56,503 nt of DNA from Streptomyces aureus (GTDB lineage: Bacteria > Actinomycetota > Actinomycetes > Streptomycetales > Streptomycetaceae). A program made the translations under genes and the position numbers. The notes under the pieces were generated by a model. That model was not told the DNA's origin. It saw nothing but the letters and a program-made list of their open reading frames with translations, and did no database searches. The DNA is taken from contig NZ_LIPQ01000024.1 of NCBI RefSeq assembly GCF_001418135.1, positions 1 to 56,503 on the forward strand, written 5' to 3'. Positions 17,100 through 26,141 of the stretch are shown here, in pieces (position 1 is the stretch's first letter; the number at the start of each line of letters is the position of its first letter).

Positions 17100-18314
17100 A
17101 TGGCGGCGGAGACCGTCACCAGCACCGAACGCCTGCGGCGGGCGCGCTTCGCCGTCGCCGCCGTCTTCTGCGTCCACGGCTCCGTCACCGGCAGTTTCGC
17201 GACCCGCATCCCCTGGATCCAGGAGCACGCGGGCGTGAGCGCGGGGCAGCTGGGGCTCGCGCTCGCCTTTCCGGCCCTCGGCGCCTCCGTCGCGATGCCG
17301 CTGGCCGGGGCCGTGTCCCACCGGTTCGGCGCCCGCACGGCGCTGCGCGGTCTGCTCACCCTCTGGACGCTCGCCCTGACGCTGCCCTCGCTCGCCCCGA
17401 ACGTCTGGGGCCTGTGCGCCGCGCTGTTCGTGTTCGGCGCGACCGCCGGCATGTCCGACGTGGCGATGAACGCGCTCGGGGTCGAGACCGAGAACCGGCT
17501 CGGCAAGTCCATCATGTCGAGCCTGCACGGCATGTGGAGCGCGGGCGCCCTCATCGGCTCCGCCGCCGGTACGGTCGCCGCCCACCTCGGCGGCGACGCC
17601 CGGCTCCACCACCTGATCGCGGCCCTGGCCCTCACCGCCCTCGGCCTGGTCTTCTGCCAGGGCGTCCTGGACATGCGGAGCACGCCGGACGAGGAGCCGC
17701 CCCCGCGCTTCTCGCTGCCGCCGAAGTCCGCGCTGGTCATCGGCGCGATCGGCTTCTGCGCGGTGTTCGCGGAGGGCGCCAGCCTCGACTGGTCGGCCGT
17801 CTACCTCCGGGACGAACTGGGCAGCTCCGCCGGGCTCGCGGCCGCGTCGACGACCGCCTTCGCGCTGACGATGACCGTCGCACGCCTGGCCGGCGACCGC
17901 GTCGTGGACCGCTTCGGGGCGGTCCGTACGGTACGGGTCGGCGGCGCCGTCGCCACCCTCGGCGGGGCCCTGGTCGTCGTCGCCCCGCACGCCGCCGTCG
18001 CCATGGCGGGATTCGGCCTCATCGGGCTCGGGGTCGCGGTCGTCGTCCCGCTCGCCTTCGCCGCGGCCGGGCGCAGCGGGCCGAACCCGAGCCAGGCCAT
18101 CGCGGGCGTCGCCACCATCACGTACACCTCGGGGCTCATCGCCCCCTCGGCGATCGGCGGCATCGCCGACGCGACCTCGCTGGTCTTCTCGTTCGGCCTG
18201 GTCACCCTGCTCGCCCTGGGGCTCGTCGTGGGCGCGGGCGTCCTGAGGTCCGCCGAGCGGGATGCCACACCGACGAAGCCCGCTCCGGAGAAGGCCCCGG
18301 GCCCCGTCGGGTAG
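17100..18314 (+). CDS. major facilitator superfamily transporter
   Basis: A 404-residue inner-membrane transporter with about twelve hydrophobic helices. The MFS loop signature is visible as GAVSHRFGARTALRG after helix 2 and again as GDRVVDRFGAVRTVRVGG in the second half. It belongs to the FucP/YbjJ-like branch by the residues AMNALGVETENRLGKSIMSSLHGMWSAG (quoted here as the stretch from 120 to 150). The ATG at 17100 follows a GGGAGGG ribosome site. It is probably under control of the divergent ROK regulator. Substrate unknown; a sugar or drug are both possible. Confidence 0.85.
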   Translation: MAAETVTSTERLRRARFAVAAVFCVHGSVTGSFATRIPWIQEHAGVSAGQLGLALAFPALGASVAMPLAGAVSHRFGARTALRGLLTLWTLALTLPSLAPNVWGLCAALFVFGATAGMSDVAMNALGVETENRLGKSIMSSLHGMWSAGALIGSAAGTVAAHLGGDARLHHLIAALALTALGLVFCQGVLDMRSTPDEEPPPRFSLPPKSALVIGAIGFCAVFAEGASLDWSAVYLRDELGSSAGLAAASTTAFALTMTVARLAGDRVVDRFGAVRTVRVGGAVATLGGALVVVAPHAAVAMAGFGLIGLGVAVVVPLAFAAAGRSGPNPSQAIAGVATITYTSGLIAPSAIGGIADATSLVFSFGLVTLLALGLVVGAGVLRSAERDATPTKPAPEKAPGPVG

Positions 18315-18446
18315 CGGTCCCGGGCCCGGGCGGACAGCGGGACCCGCACCCCGGCGACCGTCCCGTGCCCCCGGCGGCGCATACCATGTGGCTGATCTTT
18401 TGCGGTTACGACACGACCGCCGGAACCGGAGAACGGGAGCCACCTC

Positions 18447-19865
18447 ATGAACCTCGGCGTGCGCTGGACCTTGCACGGCGACGGGAAGACACCCGCTCCC
18501 GGAGCCGTCGTCCGCCCGGACGAACGGCTCTCCTGGCCCCGTACGGTCGGCCTCGGCGCCCAGCACGTGGTCGCCATGTTCGGGGCGTCTTTCGTCGCCC
18601 CGGTACTCATGGGCCTCGACCCGAACCTCGCGATCATGATGTCCGGTTTCGCGACCGCGATCTTCCTGCTCGCGACCCGCGGCACCGTGCCCTCCTACCT
18701 GGGCTGCTCGCTCTCGTTCGTCGGTGTCGCCGCCGCGATCCGGGCCTCCGGCGGCACCAGCGCCACCGTGACCGGCGCGGTCCTCGTCGTCGGCGCGGTA
18801 CTCCTCCTCGCCGGTCTCGCGGTCAGGAGGTTCGGCGCGCGGATCATCCACGCGGCGATGCCGCCGATCGTGACCGGCGCCGTCGTCATGCTGATCGGCT
18901 TCAACCTGGCCCCGGTCACCGCGGCGACGTACTGGCCGCAGGACCAGTGGACGGCCCTCCTCGTGATGCTGTTCACCGGCCTCGCCGTCGTCTGTCTGCG
19001 CGGCTTCTGGTCCCGGATCGCGATCTTCCTCGGCCTGATCTTCGGCTACGGCATCTCGTGGATCTTCGACCTGGTCTTCGGCAAGATCCACTCGATGTCC
19101 GCGAGCGGCCAGGTCACCGACCACTGGCGGCTCGACCTCTCCGGGGTCTCCCAGGCCGACTGGATCGGTCTGCCCTCGTTCCACGGCCCGAGCTTCGAGA
19201 CGTCCGCGATCCTGGTCGCGCTGCCCGTCGTCATCGCCCTGATCGCCGAGAACGCCGGACACGTCAAGGCGGTCGGCGAGATGACCGGCAAGCCGCTGGA
19301 CGACCAGCTCGGCACCGCGATCGCCGCCGACGGCGCCGCATCGATGCTGTCGACGGCCGTGGGCGGCCCGCCGAACACCACGTACTCCGAGAACATCGGT
19401 GTCATGGCCGCCACCCGGGTCTACTCGACGGCCGCCTACTGGGCCGCCGCCGGATTCGCCCTGCTCTTCGGTCTCTGCCCGAAGTTCGGCGCGGTCGTCG
19501 CCGCCATCCCCGGTGGGGTCCTCGGCGGCATCACCGTGATCCTGTACGGCATGATCGGCCTGCTCGGCGCCCAGATCTGGATCAACGCCGAGGTCGACCT
19601 GCGCAACCCGCTCAACCTGGTCCCGGCCGCCGCGGGCATCATCATCGGCGTCGGCGGGGTGAAGCTGACCTTCACGGACACCTTCGAGCTGGGCGGCATC
19701 GCGCTCGGCACGATCGTCGTCATCACCGGCTACCACGTGCTGCGGGCCTTCGCGCCGGCCCACCTCAAGCGGCAGGAGCCGCTGCTCGACTCCGGCACCA
19801 GCTCGTACGAGAGCACGTCCGGCGACGAGAGCACGTCCGGCGACGCACCGCTGTCGAAGAACTGA
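18447..19865 (+). CDS. NCS2 uracil/xanthine permease
   Basis: A 472-residue nucleobase:cation symporter of the NCS2 (UraA/PbuX) family with about 14 membrane segments. The family block GGPPNTTYSENIGVMA near residue 310 and the conserved glutamates in IAENAGH point to uracil as the likely substrate. It has its own promoter region (18315-18446). The C-terminus carries an 18-bp exact tandem duplication encoding a repeated ESTSGD. Uracil salvage would fit with the pyr genes to the right, but these are 30 kb away. Confidence 0.88.
   Translation: MNLGVRWTLHGDGKTPAPGAVVRPDERLSWPRTVGLGAQHVVAMFGASFVAPVLMGLDPNLAIMMSGFATAIFLLATRGTVPSYLGCSLSFVGVAAAIRASGGTSATVTGAVLVVGAVLLLAGLAVRRFGARIIHAAMPPIVTGAVVMLIGFNLAPVTAATYWPQDQWTALLVMLFTGLAVVCLRGFWSRIAIFLGLIFGYGISWIFDLVFGKIHSMSASGQVTDHWRLDLSGVSQADWIGLPSFHGPSFETSAILVALPVVIALIAENAGHVKAVGEMTGKPLDDQLGTAIAADGAASMLSTAVGGPPNTTYSENIGVMAATRVYSTAAYWAAAGFALLFGLCPKFGAVVAAIPGGVLGGITVILYGMIGLLGAQIWINAEVDLRNPLNLVPAAAGIIIGVGGVKLTFTDTFELGGIALGTIVVITGYHVLRAFAPAHLKRQEPLLDSGTSSYESTSGDESTSGDAPLSKN
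19809..19844 (+). repeat. 18-bp tandem duplication in permease tail
   Basis: Two exact adjacent copies of an 18-base unit starting GAGAGCACGTCC, in frame, add six residues to the cytosolic tail. Confidence 0.9.
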
Positions 19866-19938
19866 GTGATTCGCCCGTTCTGGGGAAGCCGGGCCGGAGG
19901 AGTTCCCTCCCGGGCCCGGCGACTGGGAGCCTGCCCGC

Positions 19939-20673
19939 ATGGCGCAGACCCAGCAGATCGGGCAGAGCGAACAGACACAGCGGGTCGGGCGGCAGCCCGG
20001 CCCGTTCCTCGCGGTCGACCCCGTGGTGGACCGGATGCGGGCGTTCCGCTCGGCCTGGCATCCGGCCGACGGGGTCGCCGTCTTCAACCGGGTCTATCTG
20101 ACCGTCACGGAGGAGCTCGGCCATGCCATCGAGGCGGGCGGCTTCGCCGACCGGCGTGCCGCGGCCACCCTCGACGTGCGGTTCGCCGAGCGGTACCTGA
20201 CCGCGGTCGACGCGGCCGCGACCGGCCGCCCCTCCCCCGCCTGCTGGCGGCCGCTGTTCCGCTACCGCCGCCATCCCGGCGTACGGCCGCTGCAGTTCGC
20301 GCTGGCCGGGATCAACGCCCACATCGGCCACGACCTGGCCCTCGCGGTGGTCGACACCTGCCGGGTCCTGGAGTGCGCGCCCGCCGACCTGGAGGACGAG
20401 TTCGACCGGGTCGGCGACGTCCTGGTCCTCCTGGAGGAGCGCATCCGGGAGGAACTGATGCCGGGCCCGGACCTCCTGGAGATCGCGGACCCGCTGACAC
20501 ATCTGCTCGGCTGCTGGAGCCTCGACCGGGCCCGCGACGGGGCCTGGCTGGCGGCGCGCTCGCTGTGGCAGCTGCGCGGCCTGCCCGAGCTGGCCGAGGA
20601 GTTCACGGAACGCCTCGACCGCTCGGTGGGCCTGGTGGGACGGATGCTCCTCACGCCCCTGACCAGGCCCTGA
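19939..20673 (+). CDS. DUF5995 family protein
   Basis: A 244-residue soluble helical protein of a family found in actinobacteria and called DUF5995. Conserved-looking parts are the central GINAHIGHDLALAVVDTC segment and RMRAFRSAWHPADGVAVFNRVY near residue 35. No signal peptide or membrane segment is seen. It follows the permease by 73 bp and converges on the DavB-like gene with only 12 bp between stops. No function can be given. Confidence 0.7.
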   Translation: MAQTQQIGQSEQTQRVGRQPGPFLAVDPVVDRMRAFRSAWHPADGVAVFNRVYLTVTEELGHAIEAGGFADRRAAATLDVRFAERYLTAVDAAATGRPSPACWRPLFRYRRHPGVRPLQFALAGINAHIGHDLALAVVDTCRVLECAPADLEDEFDRVGDVLVLLEERIREELMPGPDLLEIADPLTHLLGCWSLDRARDGAWLAARSLWQLRGLPELAEEFTERLDRSVGLVGRMLLTPLTRP

Positions 20674-20685
20674 TCCGTACGGGGA

Positions 20686-22383
20686 TCAGTCCTCCGGCAG
20701 CTCGACCGGCGCGATCTCGTCGTACACGTCGCCCGGACCCGGGTTGGTGGCGTCGGTGCCGCCGCCGAAGTGGTGCATCACGCCCCACACCGCGTTGAGC
20801 GCCGTCTGCACCGCGCCCTCGGCCCAGCCGGCCGTCCAGGAGATGTCGTCGCCCGCGAGGAAGATGCCCCGCTTGTCCTCGGGCAGCCGGTCCTGCATGA
20901 AGTGGGTGAACAGGCGCCGCTGGTAGCGGTAGTGACCGGGCAGGTTCGCCTTGAACGCGCCCATGAAGTACGGCTCGTTCTCCCAGGAGACCGTCACCGG
21001 GTTGCCGATGATGTGCTTCCGGATGTCGACCTTGGGGTAGATCTCGCCGAGCGACTTCAGCATGACCTCCATCCGCTCGTTCGCGGACAGCGGCAGCCAC
21101 TTCAGGCTGTCGTCGCACCAGGTGTACGACAGGCAGATGGTGGCCGGCTTGTCCGGGCCGTCGTCCAGGAGGTACGTGCCGCGGGTCATCCGGTCGGTCA
21201 GCGTCATCGACATGACGTCACGGCCGGTCTCCTCGTCCTTGTCCAGCCAGAACGGCCGGTCGACCGGGACGAAGAGCTTCGACGACTCCATGTAGTGGGT
21301 GCGCTCGATCGCCGTCCAGTGGTCGATCGGGAAGAGCGAGTCGTCACAGGCGATCTTGGAGAGCAGCATCCAGGACTGGGCGGTGAAGATCGCCGCCTGG
21401 AAGGTACGGATGTCGCCGGAGGCGTCGGTGACGGTGATCCGGTTGCCGGCGGTCCGGTTCAGCCGGGTCACGGCCGGCTTCGGGGTGCCCTCGTGCAGGG
21501 AGCTGAGCGAGGTGCCCTGCGCCCAGTGGACGATCTTCTCCGGCTCGCGCTCCCACAGGCGCAGCGGCAGCTGCTGCGAGCCGCCGACGATGCCGCGGTG
21601 GTGGTCGTCGGCCTCGGTGTAGACGACGCGGAGGATCTCCAGGATGGAGTTGGGGAAGTCGGTGTCCCAGCCGCCGGTGCCGAAGCCGACCTGGCCGAAG
21701 ATCTCGCGGTGCCGGAAGGACTTGAAGGACTCCGACTCGCAGAGGAAACCGTAGAAGGTCTGGTTGTCGAGCTTCTCGACGAGCTTCGACCAGATCTCGC
21801 GGATGCGCGGGACGTCGCGCTCGCGCATGGCCTGGTTCATGTCGGAGAAGTCGGCGCCCTCGTCGAGGCAGGCGTTCCACGCGTTCATCACGTCGCGGTA
21901 GACCTGCGGGAGGTCGTCGACGGTGGTGGCGTAGTGCGACTCGCCCTTGAGGTCGACGACGGTCGAGGGGGTCGCCTCGGCCAGCGGGTTCGGGAAGGGC
22001 GTGGTCTCCAGGCCGACCAGGTCGATGTAGTGCTGGAGCGCGGTCGAGGAGGGCGGGAAGCGCATGGCGCCCATCTCGGCGGTGAGGCCCTCGGTCGCGG
22101 TGCCCTCGAAGCCGACGGTACGCAGCCGGCCGCCGATCTGGTCGGCCTCGTAGACGACGGGCTTGAGGCCCATCTTCATGAGCTCGTACGCGGCGATGAT
22201 GCCGGAGAGTCCGCCGCCGATGACGGCGACCTCGGTGCCGTGCTCGGTCGCCGGTATCTGGCCGAGCCCGGCCGGGTGGGCCAGGAAGTCGTCGTAGGCG
22301 TACGGGAAGTCCGGACCGAACATGGTGATCGGCGGCTGGCCGTCGCTGTGGGGGACGGCGGTCGTGGGCACCGTGGACGTCAT
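20686..22383 (-). CDS. DavB-like flavin monooxygenase (lysine 2-monooxygenase type)
   Basis: A 565-residue flavin amine oxidase-fold enzyme. The FAD-binding motif VAVIGGGLSGIIAAYELM lies near residue 50 and the distal FAD motif IFLAGDDISWTAGW near 515. From memory, the whole length follows Pseudomonas DavB, including GPDFPYAYDDFLAHPAGLG, HREIFGQVGFGTGGWDTDFP and the ending NHFGG/GPGDV region. DavB turns L-lysine and O2 into 5-aminovaleramide. The gene just upstream encodes a DavA-like amidase, the next enzyme. Other amino acids (Trp, Phe, Arg) are substrates of relatives, so lysine is the best guess. Confidence 0.8.
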   Translation of the reverse strand: MTSTVPTTAVPHSDGQPPITMFGPDFPYAYDDFLAHPAGLGQIPATEHGTEVAVIGGGLSGIIAAYELMKMGLKPVVYEADQIGGRLRTVGFEGTATEGLTAEMGAMRFPPSSTALQHYIDLVGLETTPFPNPLAEATPSTVVDLKGESHYATTVDDLPQVYRDVMNAWNACLDEGADFSDMNQAMRERDVPRIREIWSKLVEKLDNQTFYGFLCESESFKSFRHREIFGQVGFGTGGWDTDFPNSILEILRVVYTEADDHHRGIVGGSQQLPLRLWEREPEKIVHWAQGTSLSSLHEGTPKPAVTRLNRTAGNRITVTDASGDIRTFQAAIFTAQSWMLLSKIACDDSLFPIDHWTAIERTHYMESSKLFVPVDRPFWLDKDEETGRDVMSMTLTDRMTRGTYLLDDGPDKPATICLSYTWCDDSLKWLPLSANERMEVMLKSLGEIYPKVDIRKHIIGNPVTVSWENEPYFMGAFKANLPGHYRYQRRLFTHFMQDRLPEDKRGIFLAGDDISWTAGWAEGAVQTALNAVWGVMHHFGGGTDATNPGPGDVYDEIAPVELPED

Positions 22384-22443
22384 GGGGTACGGACTCCTTG
22401 CACGGAAAGATGAGGCAGGTCGGGAAGGCGGGGAGGGGGCCGC

Positions 22444-23250
22444 TCAGACGAGGGGGCCGTAGAGACCCGGGCGCCGGTCGCGGAGGTAGGGGTTCTCCGC
22501 GCGGGAGGCCGCCAGGAAGCCGGGGTCGACGTCGCCGACGACGAGGTCCTCGCCCCGCCCGGCCCGGGCGCGGGCGGTGCCGTCGGGGCCCGCGAGGGTG
22601 GAGAGCCCGACGAACTCGAACTCGGCCTCCGGGCCGGTCCGGTTGGCGTACGCGATGTAGAGCTGGTTCTCGAAGGCGCGGACCGGCACCACGGACAGGG
22701 GCACGACCTCTGCGGGGTGCATGAGCGCGGTCGGTACGAGGAGGAGGTCCGTGCCGGCCAGCGCGTGCGCCCGTACGTTCTCGGGGAACTCGACGTCGTA
22801 GCAGATCATCATGCCGACGGTCAGTCCGTCGAGCTCCGCCTGGACGACGGCCCGGTCACCGGGGGTGAACCACTTCAGCTCGAAGTCTCCGAAGAGATGG
22901 GTCTTCCGGTACCGCGCGAGCGGGACGCCGTCGGCGCCGATGAGCTGCGCGGAGTTGTACAGGACCCCGTGCTGCTCGGTGTCCCGCTCCGGGTAGCCGT
23001 AGCCGACGGCCAGGCCGTGGCGCACGGCGATCGCCGCGACGGCGCGGGCCGAGGGGCCGTCGTCCGGCTCGGCCAGGCGCGCGATGTCGGCGCCGATGGC
23101 GTATCCGGTGAGGAAGAGCTCGGGGGCGAGCAGCAGTCCCGCTCCGGCGGCGGCGGCGCGGCCGGCGGCCTCGTCGAGGATCTTGAGGTTGGCGGCCACG
23201 TCACCGAGCTCGCCGGAGCTCTGGAGCAGGGCGGTGCGCAGCGCGGGCAT
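22444..23250 (-). CDS. DavA-like carbon-nitrogen hydrolase (amidase)
   Basis: A 268-residue nitrilase-superfamily hydrolase. The catalytic triad is visible: Glu in LLAPELFLTGY (about residue 43), Lys in YRKTHLFGDFE and Cys in MICYDVEFPENVR. Length and motifs match DavA (5-aminovaleramidase) of Pseudomonas as I recall it. It lies 60 bp upstream of the DavB-like gene in the same direction, so the pair would convert lysine to 5-aminovalerate. A general omega-amidase role is the main alternative. Confidence 0.82.
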   Translation of the reverse strand: MPALRTALLQSSGELGDVAANLKILDEAAGRAAAAGAGLLLAPELFLTGYAIGADIARLAEPDDGPSARAVAAIAVRHGLAVGYGYPERDTEQHGVLYNSAQLIGADGVPLARYRKTHLFGDFELKWFTPGDRAVVQAELDGLTVGMMICYDVEFPENVRAHALAGTDLLLVPTALMHPAEVVPLSVVPVRAFENQLYIAYANRTGPEAEFEFVGLSTLAGPDGTARARAGRGEDLVVGDVDPGFLAASRAENPYLRDRRPGLYGPLV

Positions 23251-23414
23251 GCGTGATCCTCGGAGGTCGGAGTACAGGGGGAAGACGTCAAAAACGGTAC
23301 GGTTTCACGCTCGGTCGGGACAAGACGGCAGCGTTGCGGACCGACCGTCGAACCGTTGCGCGATCGACCGGTGGGACGGCGATTCGTTGCGTACGGCTCC
23401 GCCCGGGGTCGCGG

Positions 23415-23442
23415 TCCGTCTCCGCCGCGCGGCGGAGACGGA
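23415..23442. repeat. perfect inverted repeat upstream of secreted-protein gene
   Basis: TCCGTCTCCGCC and its complement are separated by GCGC. The site lies about 100 bp before the secreted-protein start and 165 bp before the amidase start on the other strand. It may be a leader hairpin or an operator. Confidence 0.5.
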
Positions 23443-23538
23443 ACCGTCCTGCGGCTCGACGCCGTCCGGCGGGCGCCGCGGAAGAGTGGTGGTCGTCCGG
23501 AGGAACCCCGGACGACCTGCCGAAAGGACCGCGTAGTC

Positions 23539-24105
23539 ATGAACCGCCGTACGAAGATCGTCGCCGTCTCCGCTGCCGTTCTGCTGACCCTGGGGGCCGG
23601 GGGCATGGCCGCCGCCTCGGCGGACGACAGCCACCGCCCCGCCGCGGCCCCGGCCGCCGTCTCGGAGGCCGCCGCGCTGACCGGTACGGCCAAGCTGTAC
23701 CGCCCGGCCGGGGACGACATCACGTTCTCCTTCGACGCGCACCTGGCGGAGAAGGACCGGCAGGATCCGATGAAGGCCACCGGCACCTTCCGCTTCAGCC
23801 ACTACAAGGGCGACTGGGGCGGGTACGCCAAGGTGAAGGTCGACTGCCTCACCACGGGCGGCAAGGTGGCCGTCGTGTCCGGTGTCGTCGTCGAGACGGA
23901 TGTGAAGGAGTTCCGGAAGGCGCGGGTGGGCGTCACGGTGCACGACGTCCCCGGCGGCGACCGGCTCGGCTACACCTGGATGACCGCCGACCCTCAGAAG
24001 GACAAGGTGCCGCCGTGCGTCAGCGGCGCGCCGTTCGAGAAGGTCGAGAAGGGCACGGGCGACTTCGAGGTCGTGCCCTGGGAGTTCGTCTACCCGACCG
24101 AGTAG
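23539..24105 (+). CDS. secreted hypothetical protein
   Basis: A 188-residue exported protein with a clear signal peptide (NRRTKIVAVSAAVLLTLG, cleavage near AASA/DD, about residue 29). The mature part is probably beta-rich and has two cysteines (in VDCLTT and PPCVSG), well placed for one disulfide. I do not recognise a domain. It lies on the opposite strand between the DavA-like gene and the Lrp gene and is not part of their operons. Confidence 0.75.
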   Translation: MNRRTKIVAVSAAVLLTLGAGGMAAASADDSHRPAAAPAAVSEAAALTGTAKLYRPAGDDITFSFDAHLAEKDRQDPMKATGTFRFSHYKGDWGGYAKVKVDCLTTGGKVAVVSGVVVETDVKEFRKARVGVTVHDVPGGDRLGYTWMTADPQKDKVPPCVSGAPFEKVEKGTGDFEVVPWEFVYPTE

Positions 24106-24187
24106 GCCGCCCCACGGGGGTGGGCGGGCGAAGGGCGGTGCGGGAACCACGGCCCGCACCGCCCCGACGGCCGACCGCCCCGCAGGG

Positions 24188-24643
24188 CTACGCGGGCGAT
24201 CCCGAGGAGAAGCGTCGCAGCAGCGGCGACAGCACCAGGACGGACTTGGTGCGCTCCACGAAGGGCTCGCCCGCGATCCGCTCCAGGACCCGCTCGAAGT
24301 GGCGCATGTCCGAGGCGAAGACCTGGACGACGGCGTCCGCGTCACCGGTGACGGTCGACGCGGACACCACCTCGGGATACCGCTCGAGACCTCGCCGGAT
24401 GTCGTCCGGCGAGGTGTTGTGGCGACAGTAGATCTCGACGAAGCCCTCGGTCTCCCAGCCGAGCGCCGCCGGGTCCACCCGTACGGTGAATCCGGTGATG
24501 GCGCCCTCGGCCCTGAGCCGGTCCACGCGCCGCTTCACGGCGGGGGCGGAGAGTCCGACGAGCGAGCCGATGTCGGCGTAGCTGCGGCGGGCGTCTTCCG
24601 CGAGGGCGTGGACGATGCGTTCGTCGAGGTCGTTGAGTCGCAC
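24188..24643 (-). CDS. Lrp/AsnC-family regulator
   Basis: A 151-residue Lrp/AsnC regulator. An N-terminal HTH (about 5-50, with YADIGSLVGLSAPAVKRRVDRL) is joined to a RAM ligand-binding domain (about 65-145) containing VVSASTVTGDADAVVQVFA. It starts at a GTG 10 bp after the stop of the amino-acid permease, so both are on one transcript. Such regulators sense an amino acid; the neighbours suggest lysine or another basic amino acid. The direct TTGCGC repeats upstream of the permease are candidate binding sites. Confidence 0.9.
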   Translation of the reverse strand: MRLNDLDERIVHALAEDARRSYADIGSLVGLSAPAVKRRVDRLRAEGAITGFTVRVDPAALGWETEGFVEIYCRHNTSPDDIRRGLERYPEVVSASTVTGDADAVVQVFASDMRHFERVLERIAGEPFVERTKSVLVLSPLLRRFSSGSPA

Positions 24644-24653
24644 TACGGGTGGA

Positions 24654-26141
24654 TCACTTCTCTGCTGAGGTCTCTGCCACGGTCGGCGCGGAGGCCAGTC
24701 GGGAGCGGCGCATGCCGTACAGGAAGTAGAACACGAGGCCCGCGGCCATCCAGCAACCGAAGACCGTCCAGGTGATCGAGTCCAGGCTGAACATGTTGTA
24801 CACGCAGAACAGGAAGCCCAGGATCGGGAAGGTCCAGCCGAGCGGCACACGGAAGGTGCGGTCCATGGTCGGCCGGGTGCGGCGCAGCACGATCACCGCG
24901 ATGTTGACCAGGCCGAAGGCGAACAGGGTGCCGATGCTGGTGGCGTCGACGAGCTTGCCCAGCGGGATGACGGAGGCGAGGGCGCCGCAGAACAGCGACA
25001 CGATCACGGTGTTGACGCGGGGGGTGCCGGTCTTGCCGTTGACCTTGCCGAAGACCTTGGGCACGAGGCCGTCGCGGGACATCGCGAAGAGCACGCGGGT
25101 CTGGCCGTAGAGGACGGTGAGCACGACGCTGGCGATCGAGATGACGGCGCCGGCGGCGAGCAGGGTGCCCCAGAACTTCTGACCGCTCACGTCGTTCATG
25201 ATCGCCGCGAGCGAGGCCTCGGAGCCCTCGAAGTCCTTCCAGTTCCACGCGCCGACGGCGACGGCCGCGACCAGGACGTAGAGCACGGTGACGATGAGCA
25301 GCGAGAGCATGATCGCGCGGGGCAGATCACGCTTCGGGTCCTTCGCCTCCTCACCGGCGGTGGAGGCGGCGTCGAAGCCGATGTAGGAGAAGAAGAGGCT
25401 GGCTCCGGCGGCGCTGACGCCGGCCATGCCGAGCGGCATGAAGTCGGCGTAGTTGCCGGACTTGAAGCCCATGAAGCCGATGGCGCAGAAGAGCACCAGC
25501 GCGGCGATCTTCACGAAGACCATGATGGTGTTGACGACGGCGGACTCACGGGCGCCGCCGAGCAGGAAGACCATCGCGAGCAGGACGACGATCAGGCCCG
25601 GCAGGTTGATGAAACCGCCCTCGCCGGGGGCCGAGGAGAGCGCCGCGGGAAGCGTGACGCCGATCGTGCCGTCGAGCAGCTCGTTGAGGTACTCGCCCCA
25701 GCCGACGGCCACGGCGGCGACCGAGACGCCGTACTCCAGGACCAGGCACCAGCCGCAGACCCAGGCGACGAGTTCACCCATCGTTGCGTAAGCGTACGAG
25801 TAGGAGGAACCCGCGACCGGTATGGAGCCGGCCAGCTCGGCGTACGAGAGGGCGGAGAAGAGCGCCGTGAGGCCGGCGATGACGAAGGCGATGGTGACCG
25901 CCGGGCCGGCCTTCGGAACGGCGTCACCGAGGACGACGAAGATGCCGGTGCCGAGCGTGGCACCGATGCTGATCATGGTCAGCTGCCACATGGAGAGCGA
26001 GCGGCGGAGATTGCCACCCTCGCCCTGCCCACCCTCTGCGACCAGCTGTTCCACCGGCTTGCGCCGGGTCAGTGCGCCGAGAGCGGAGGTCTTGCGGGTG
26101 GTCGATTCCTCGGCCGGTGGGGCTGCGCCATGGTCCAGCAC
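24654..26141 (-). CDS. APC-family (CAT-type) amino-acid permease
   Basis: A 495-residue integral membrane protein with 12 or more hydrophobic segments. The first, ISIGATLGTGIFVVLG, is the APC substrate-binding signature, and IGFDAASTAGEEAKDPKRDLP is typical of the cationic amino acid transporter (CAT) branch, so lysine, arginine or ornithine import is likely. The GTG start at 26141 is preceded by AAGGAG with an 8-nt gap. It is co-transcribed with the downstream Lrp gene. Confidence 0.88.
   Translation of the reverse strand: MLDHGAAPPAEESTTRKTSALGALTRRKPVEQLVAEGGQGEGGNLRRSLSMWQLTMISIGATLGTGIFVVLGDAVPKAGPAVTIAFVIAGLTALFSALSYAELAGSIPVAGSSYSYAYATMGELVAWVCGWCLVLEYGVSVAAVAVGWGEYLNELLDGTIGVTLPAALSSAPGEGGFINLPGLIVVLLAMVFLLGGARESAVVNTIMVFVKIAALVLFCAIGFMGFKSGNYADFMPLGMAGVSAAGASLFFSYIGFDAASTAGEEAKDPKRDLPRAIMLSLLIVTVLYVLVAAVAVGAWNWKDFEGSEASLAAIMNDVSGQKFWGTLLAAGAVISIASVVLTVLYGQTRVLFAMSRDGLVPKVFGKVNGKTGTPRVNTVIVSLFCGALASVIPLGKLVDATSIGTLFAFGLVNIAVIVLRRTRPTMDRTFRVPLGWTFPILGFLFCVYNMFSLDSITWTVFGCWMAAGLVFYFLYGMRRSRLASAPTVAETSAEK

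Noticed and set aside
15977..20101. Very long open frames on both strands across the ROK, MFS and permease genes (over 1100 codons each).
   Set aside because: They run through several well-supported genes and promoters and have low-complexity Arg/Gly/Pro composition.
20686..23250. Indole-3-acetamide (IaaM/IaaH) pathway for auxin.
   Set aside because: The hydrolase is of the nitrilase type and not the amidase-signature type of IaaH, and both proteins resemble DavB/DavA more closely.
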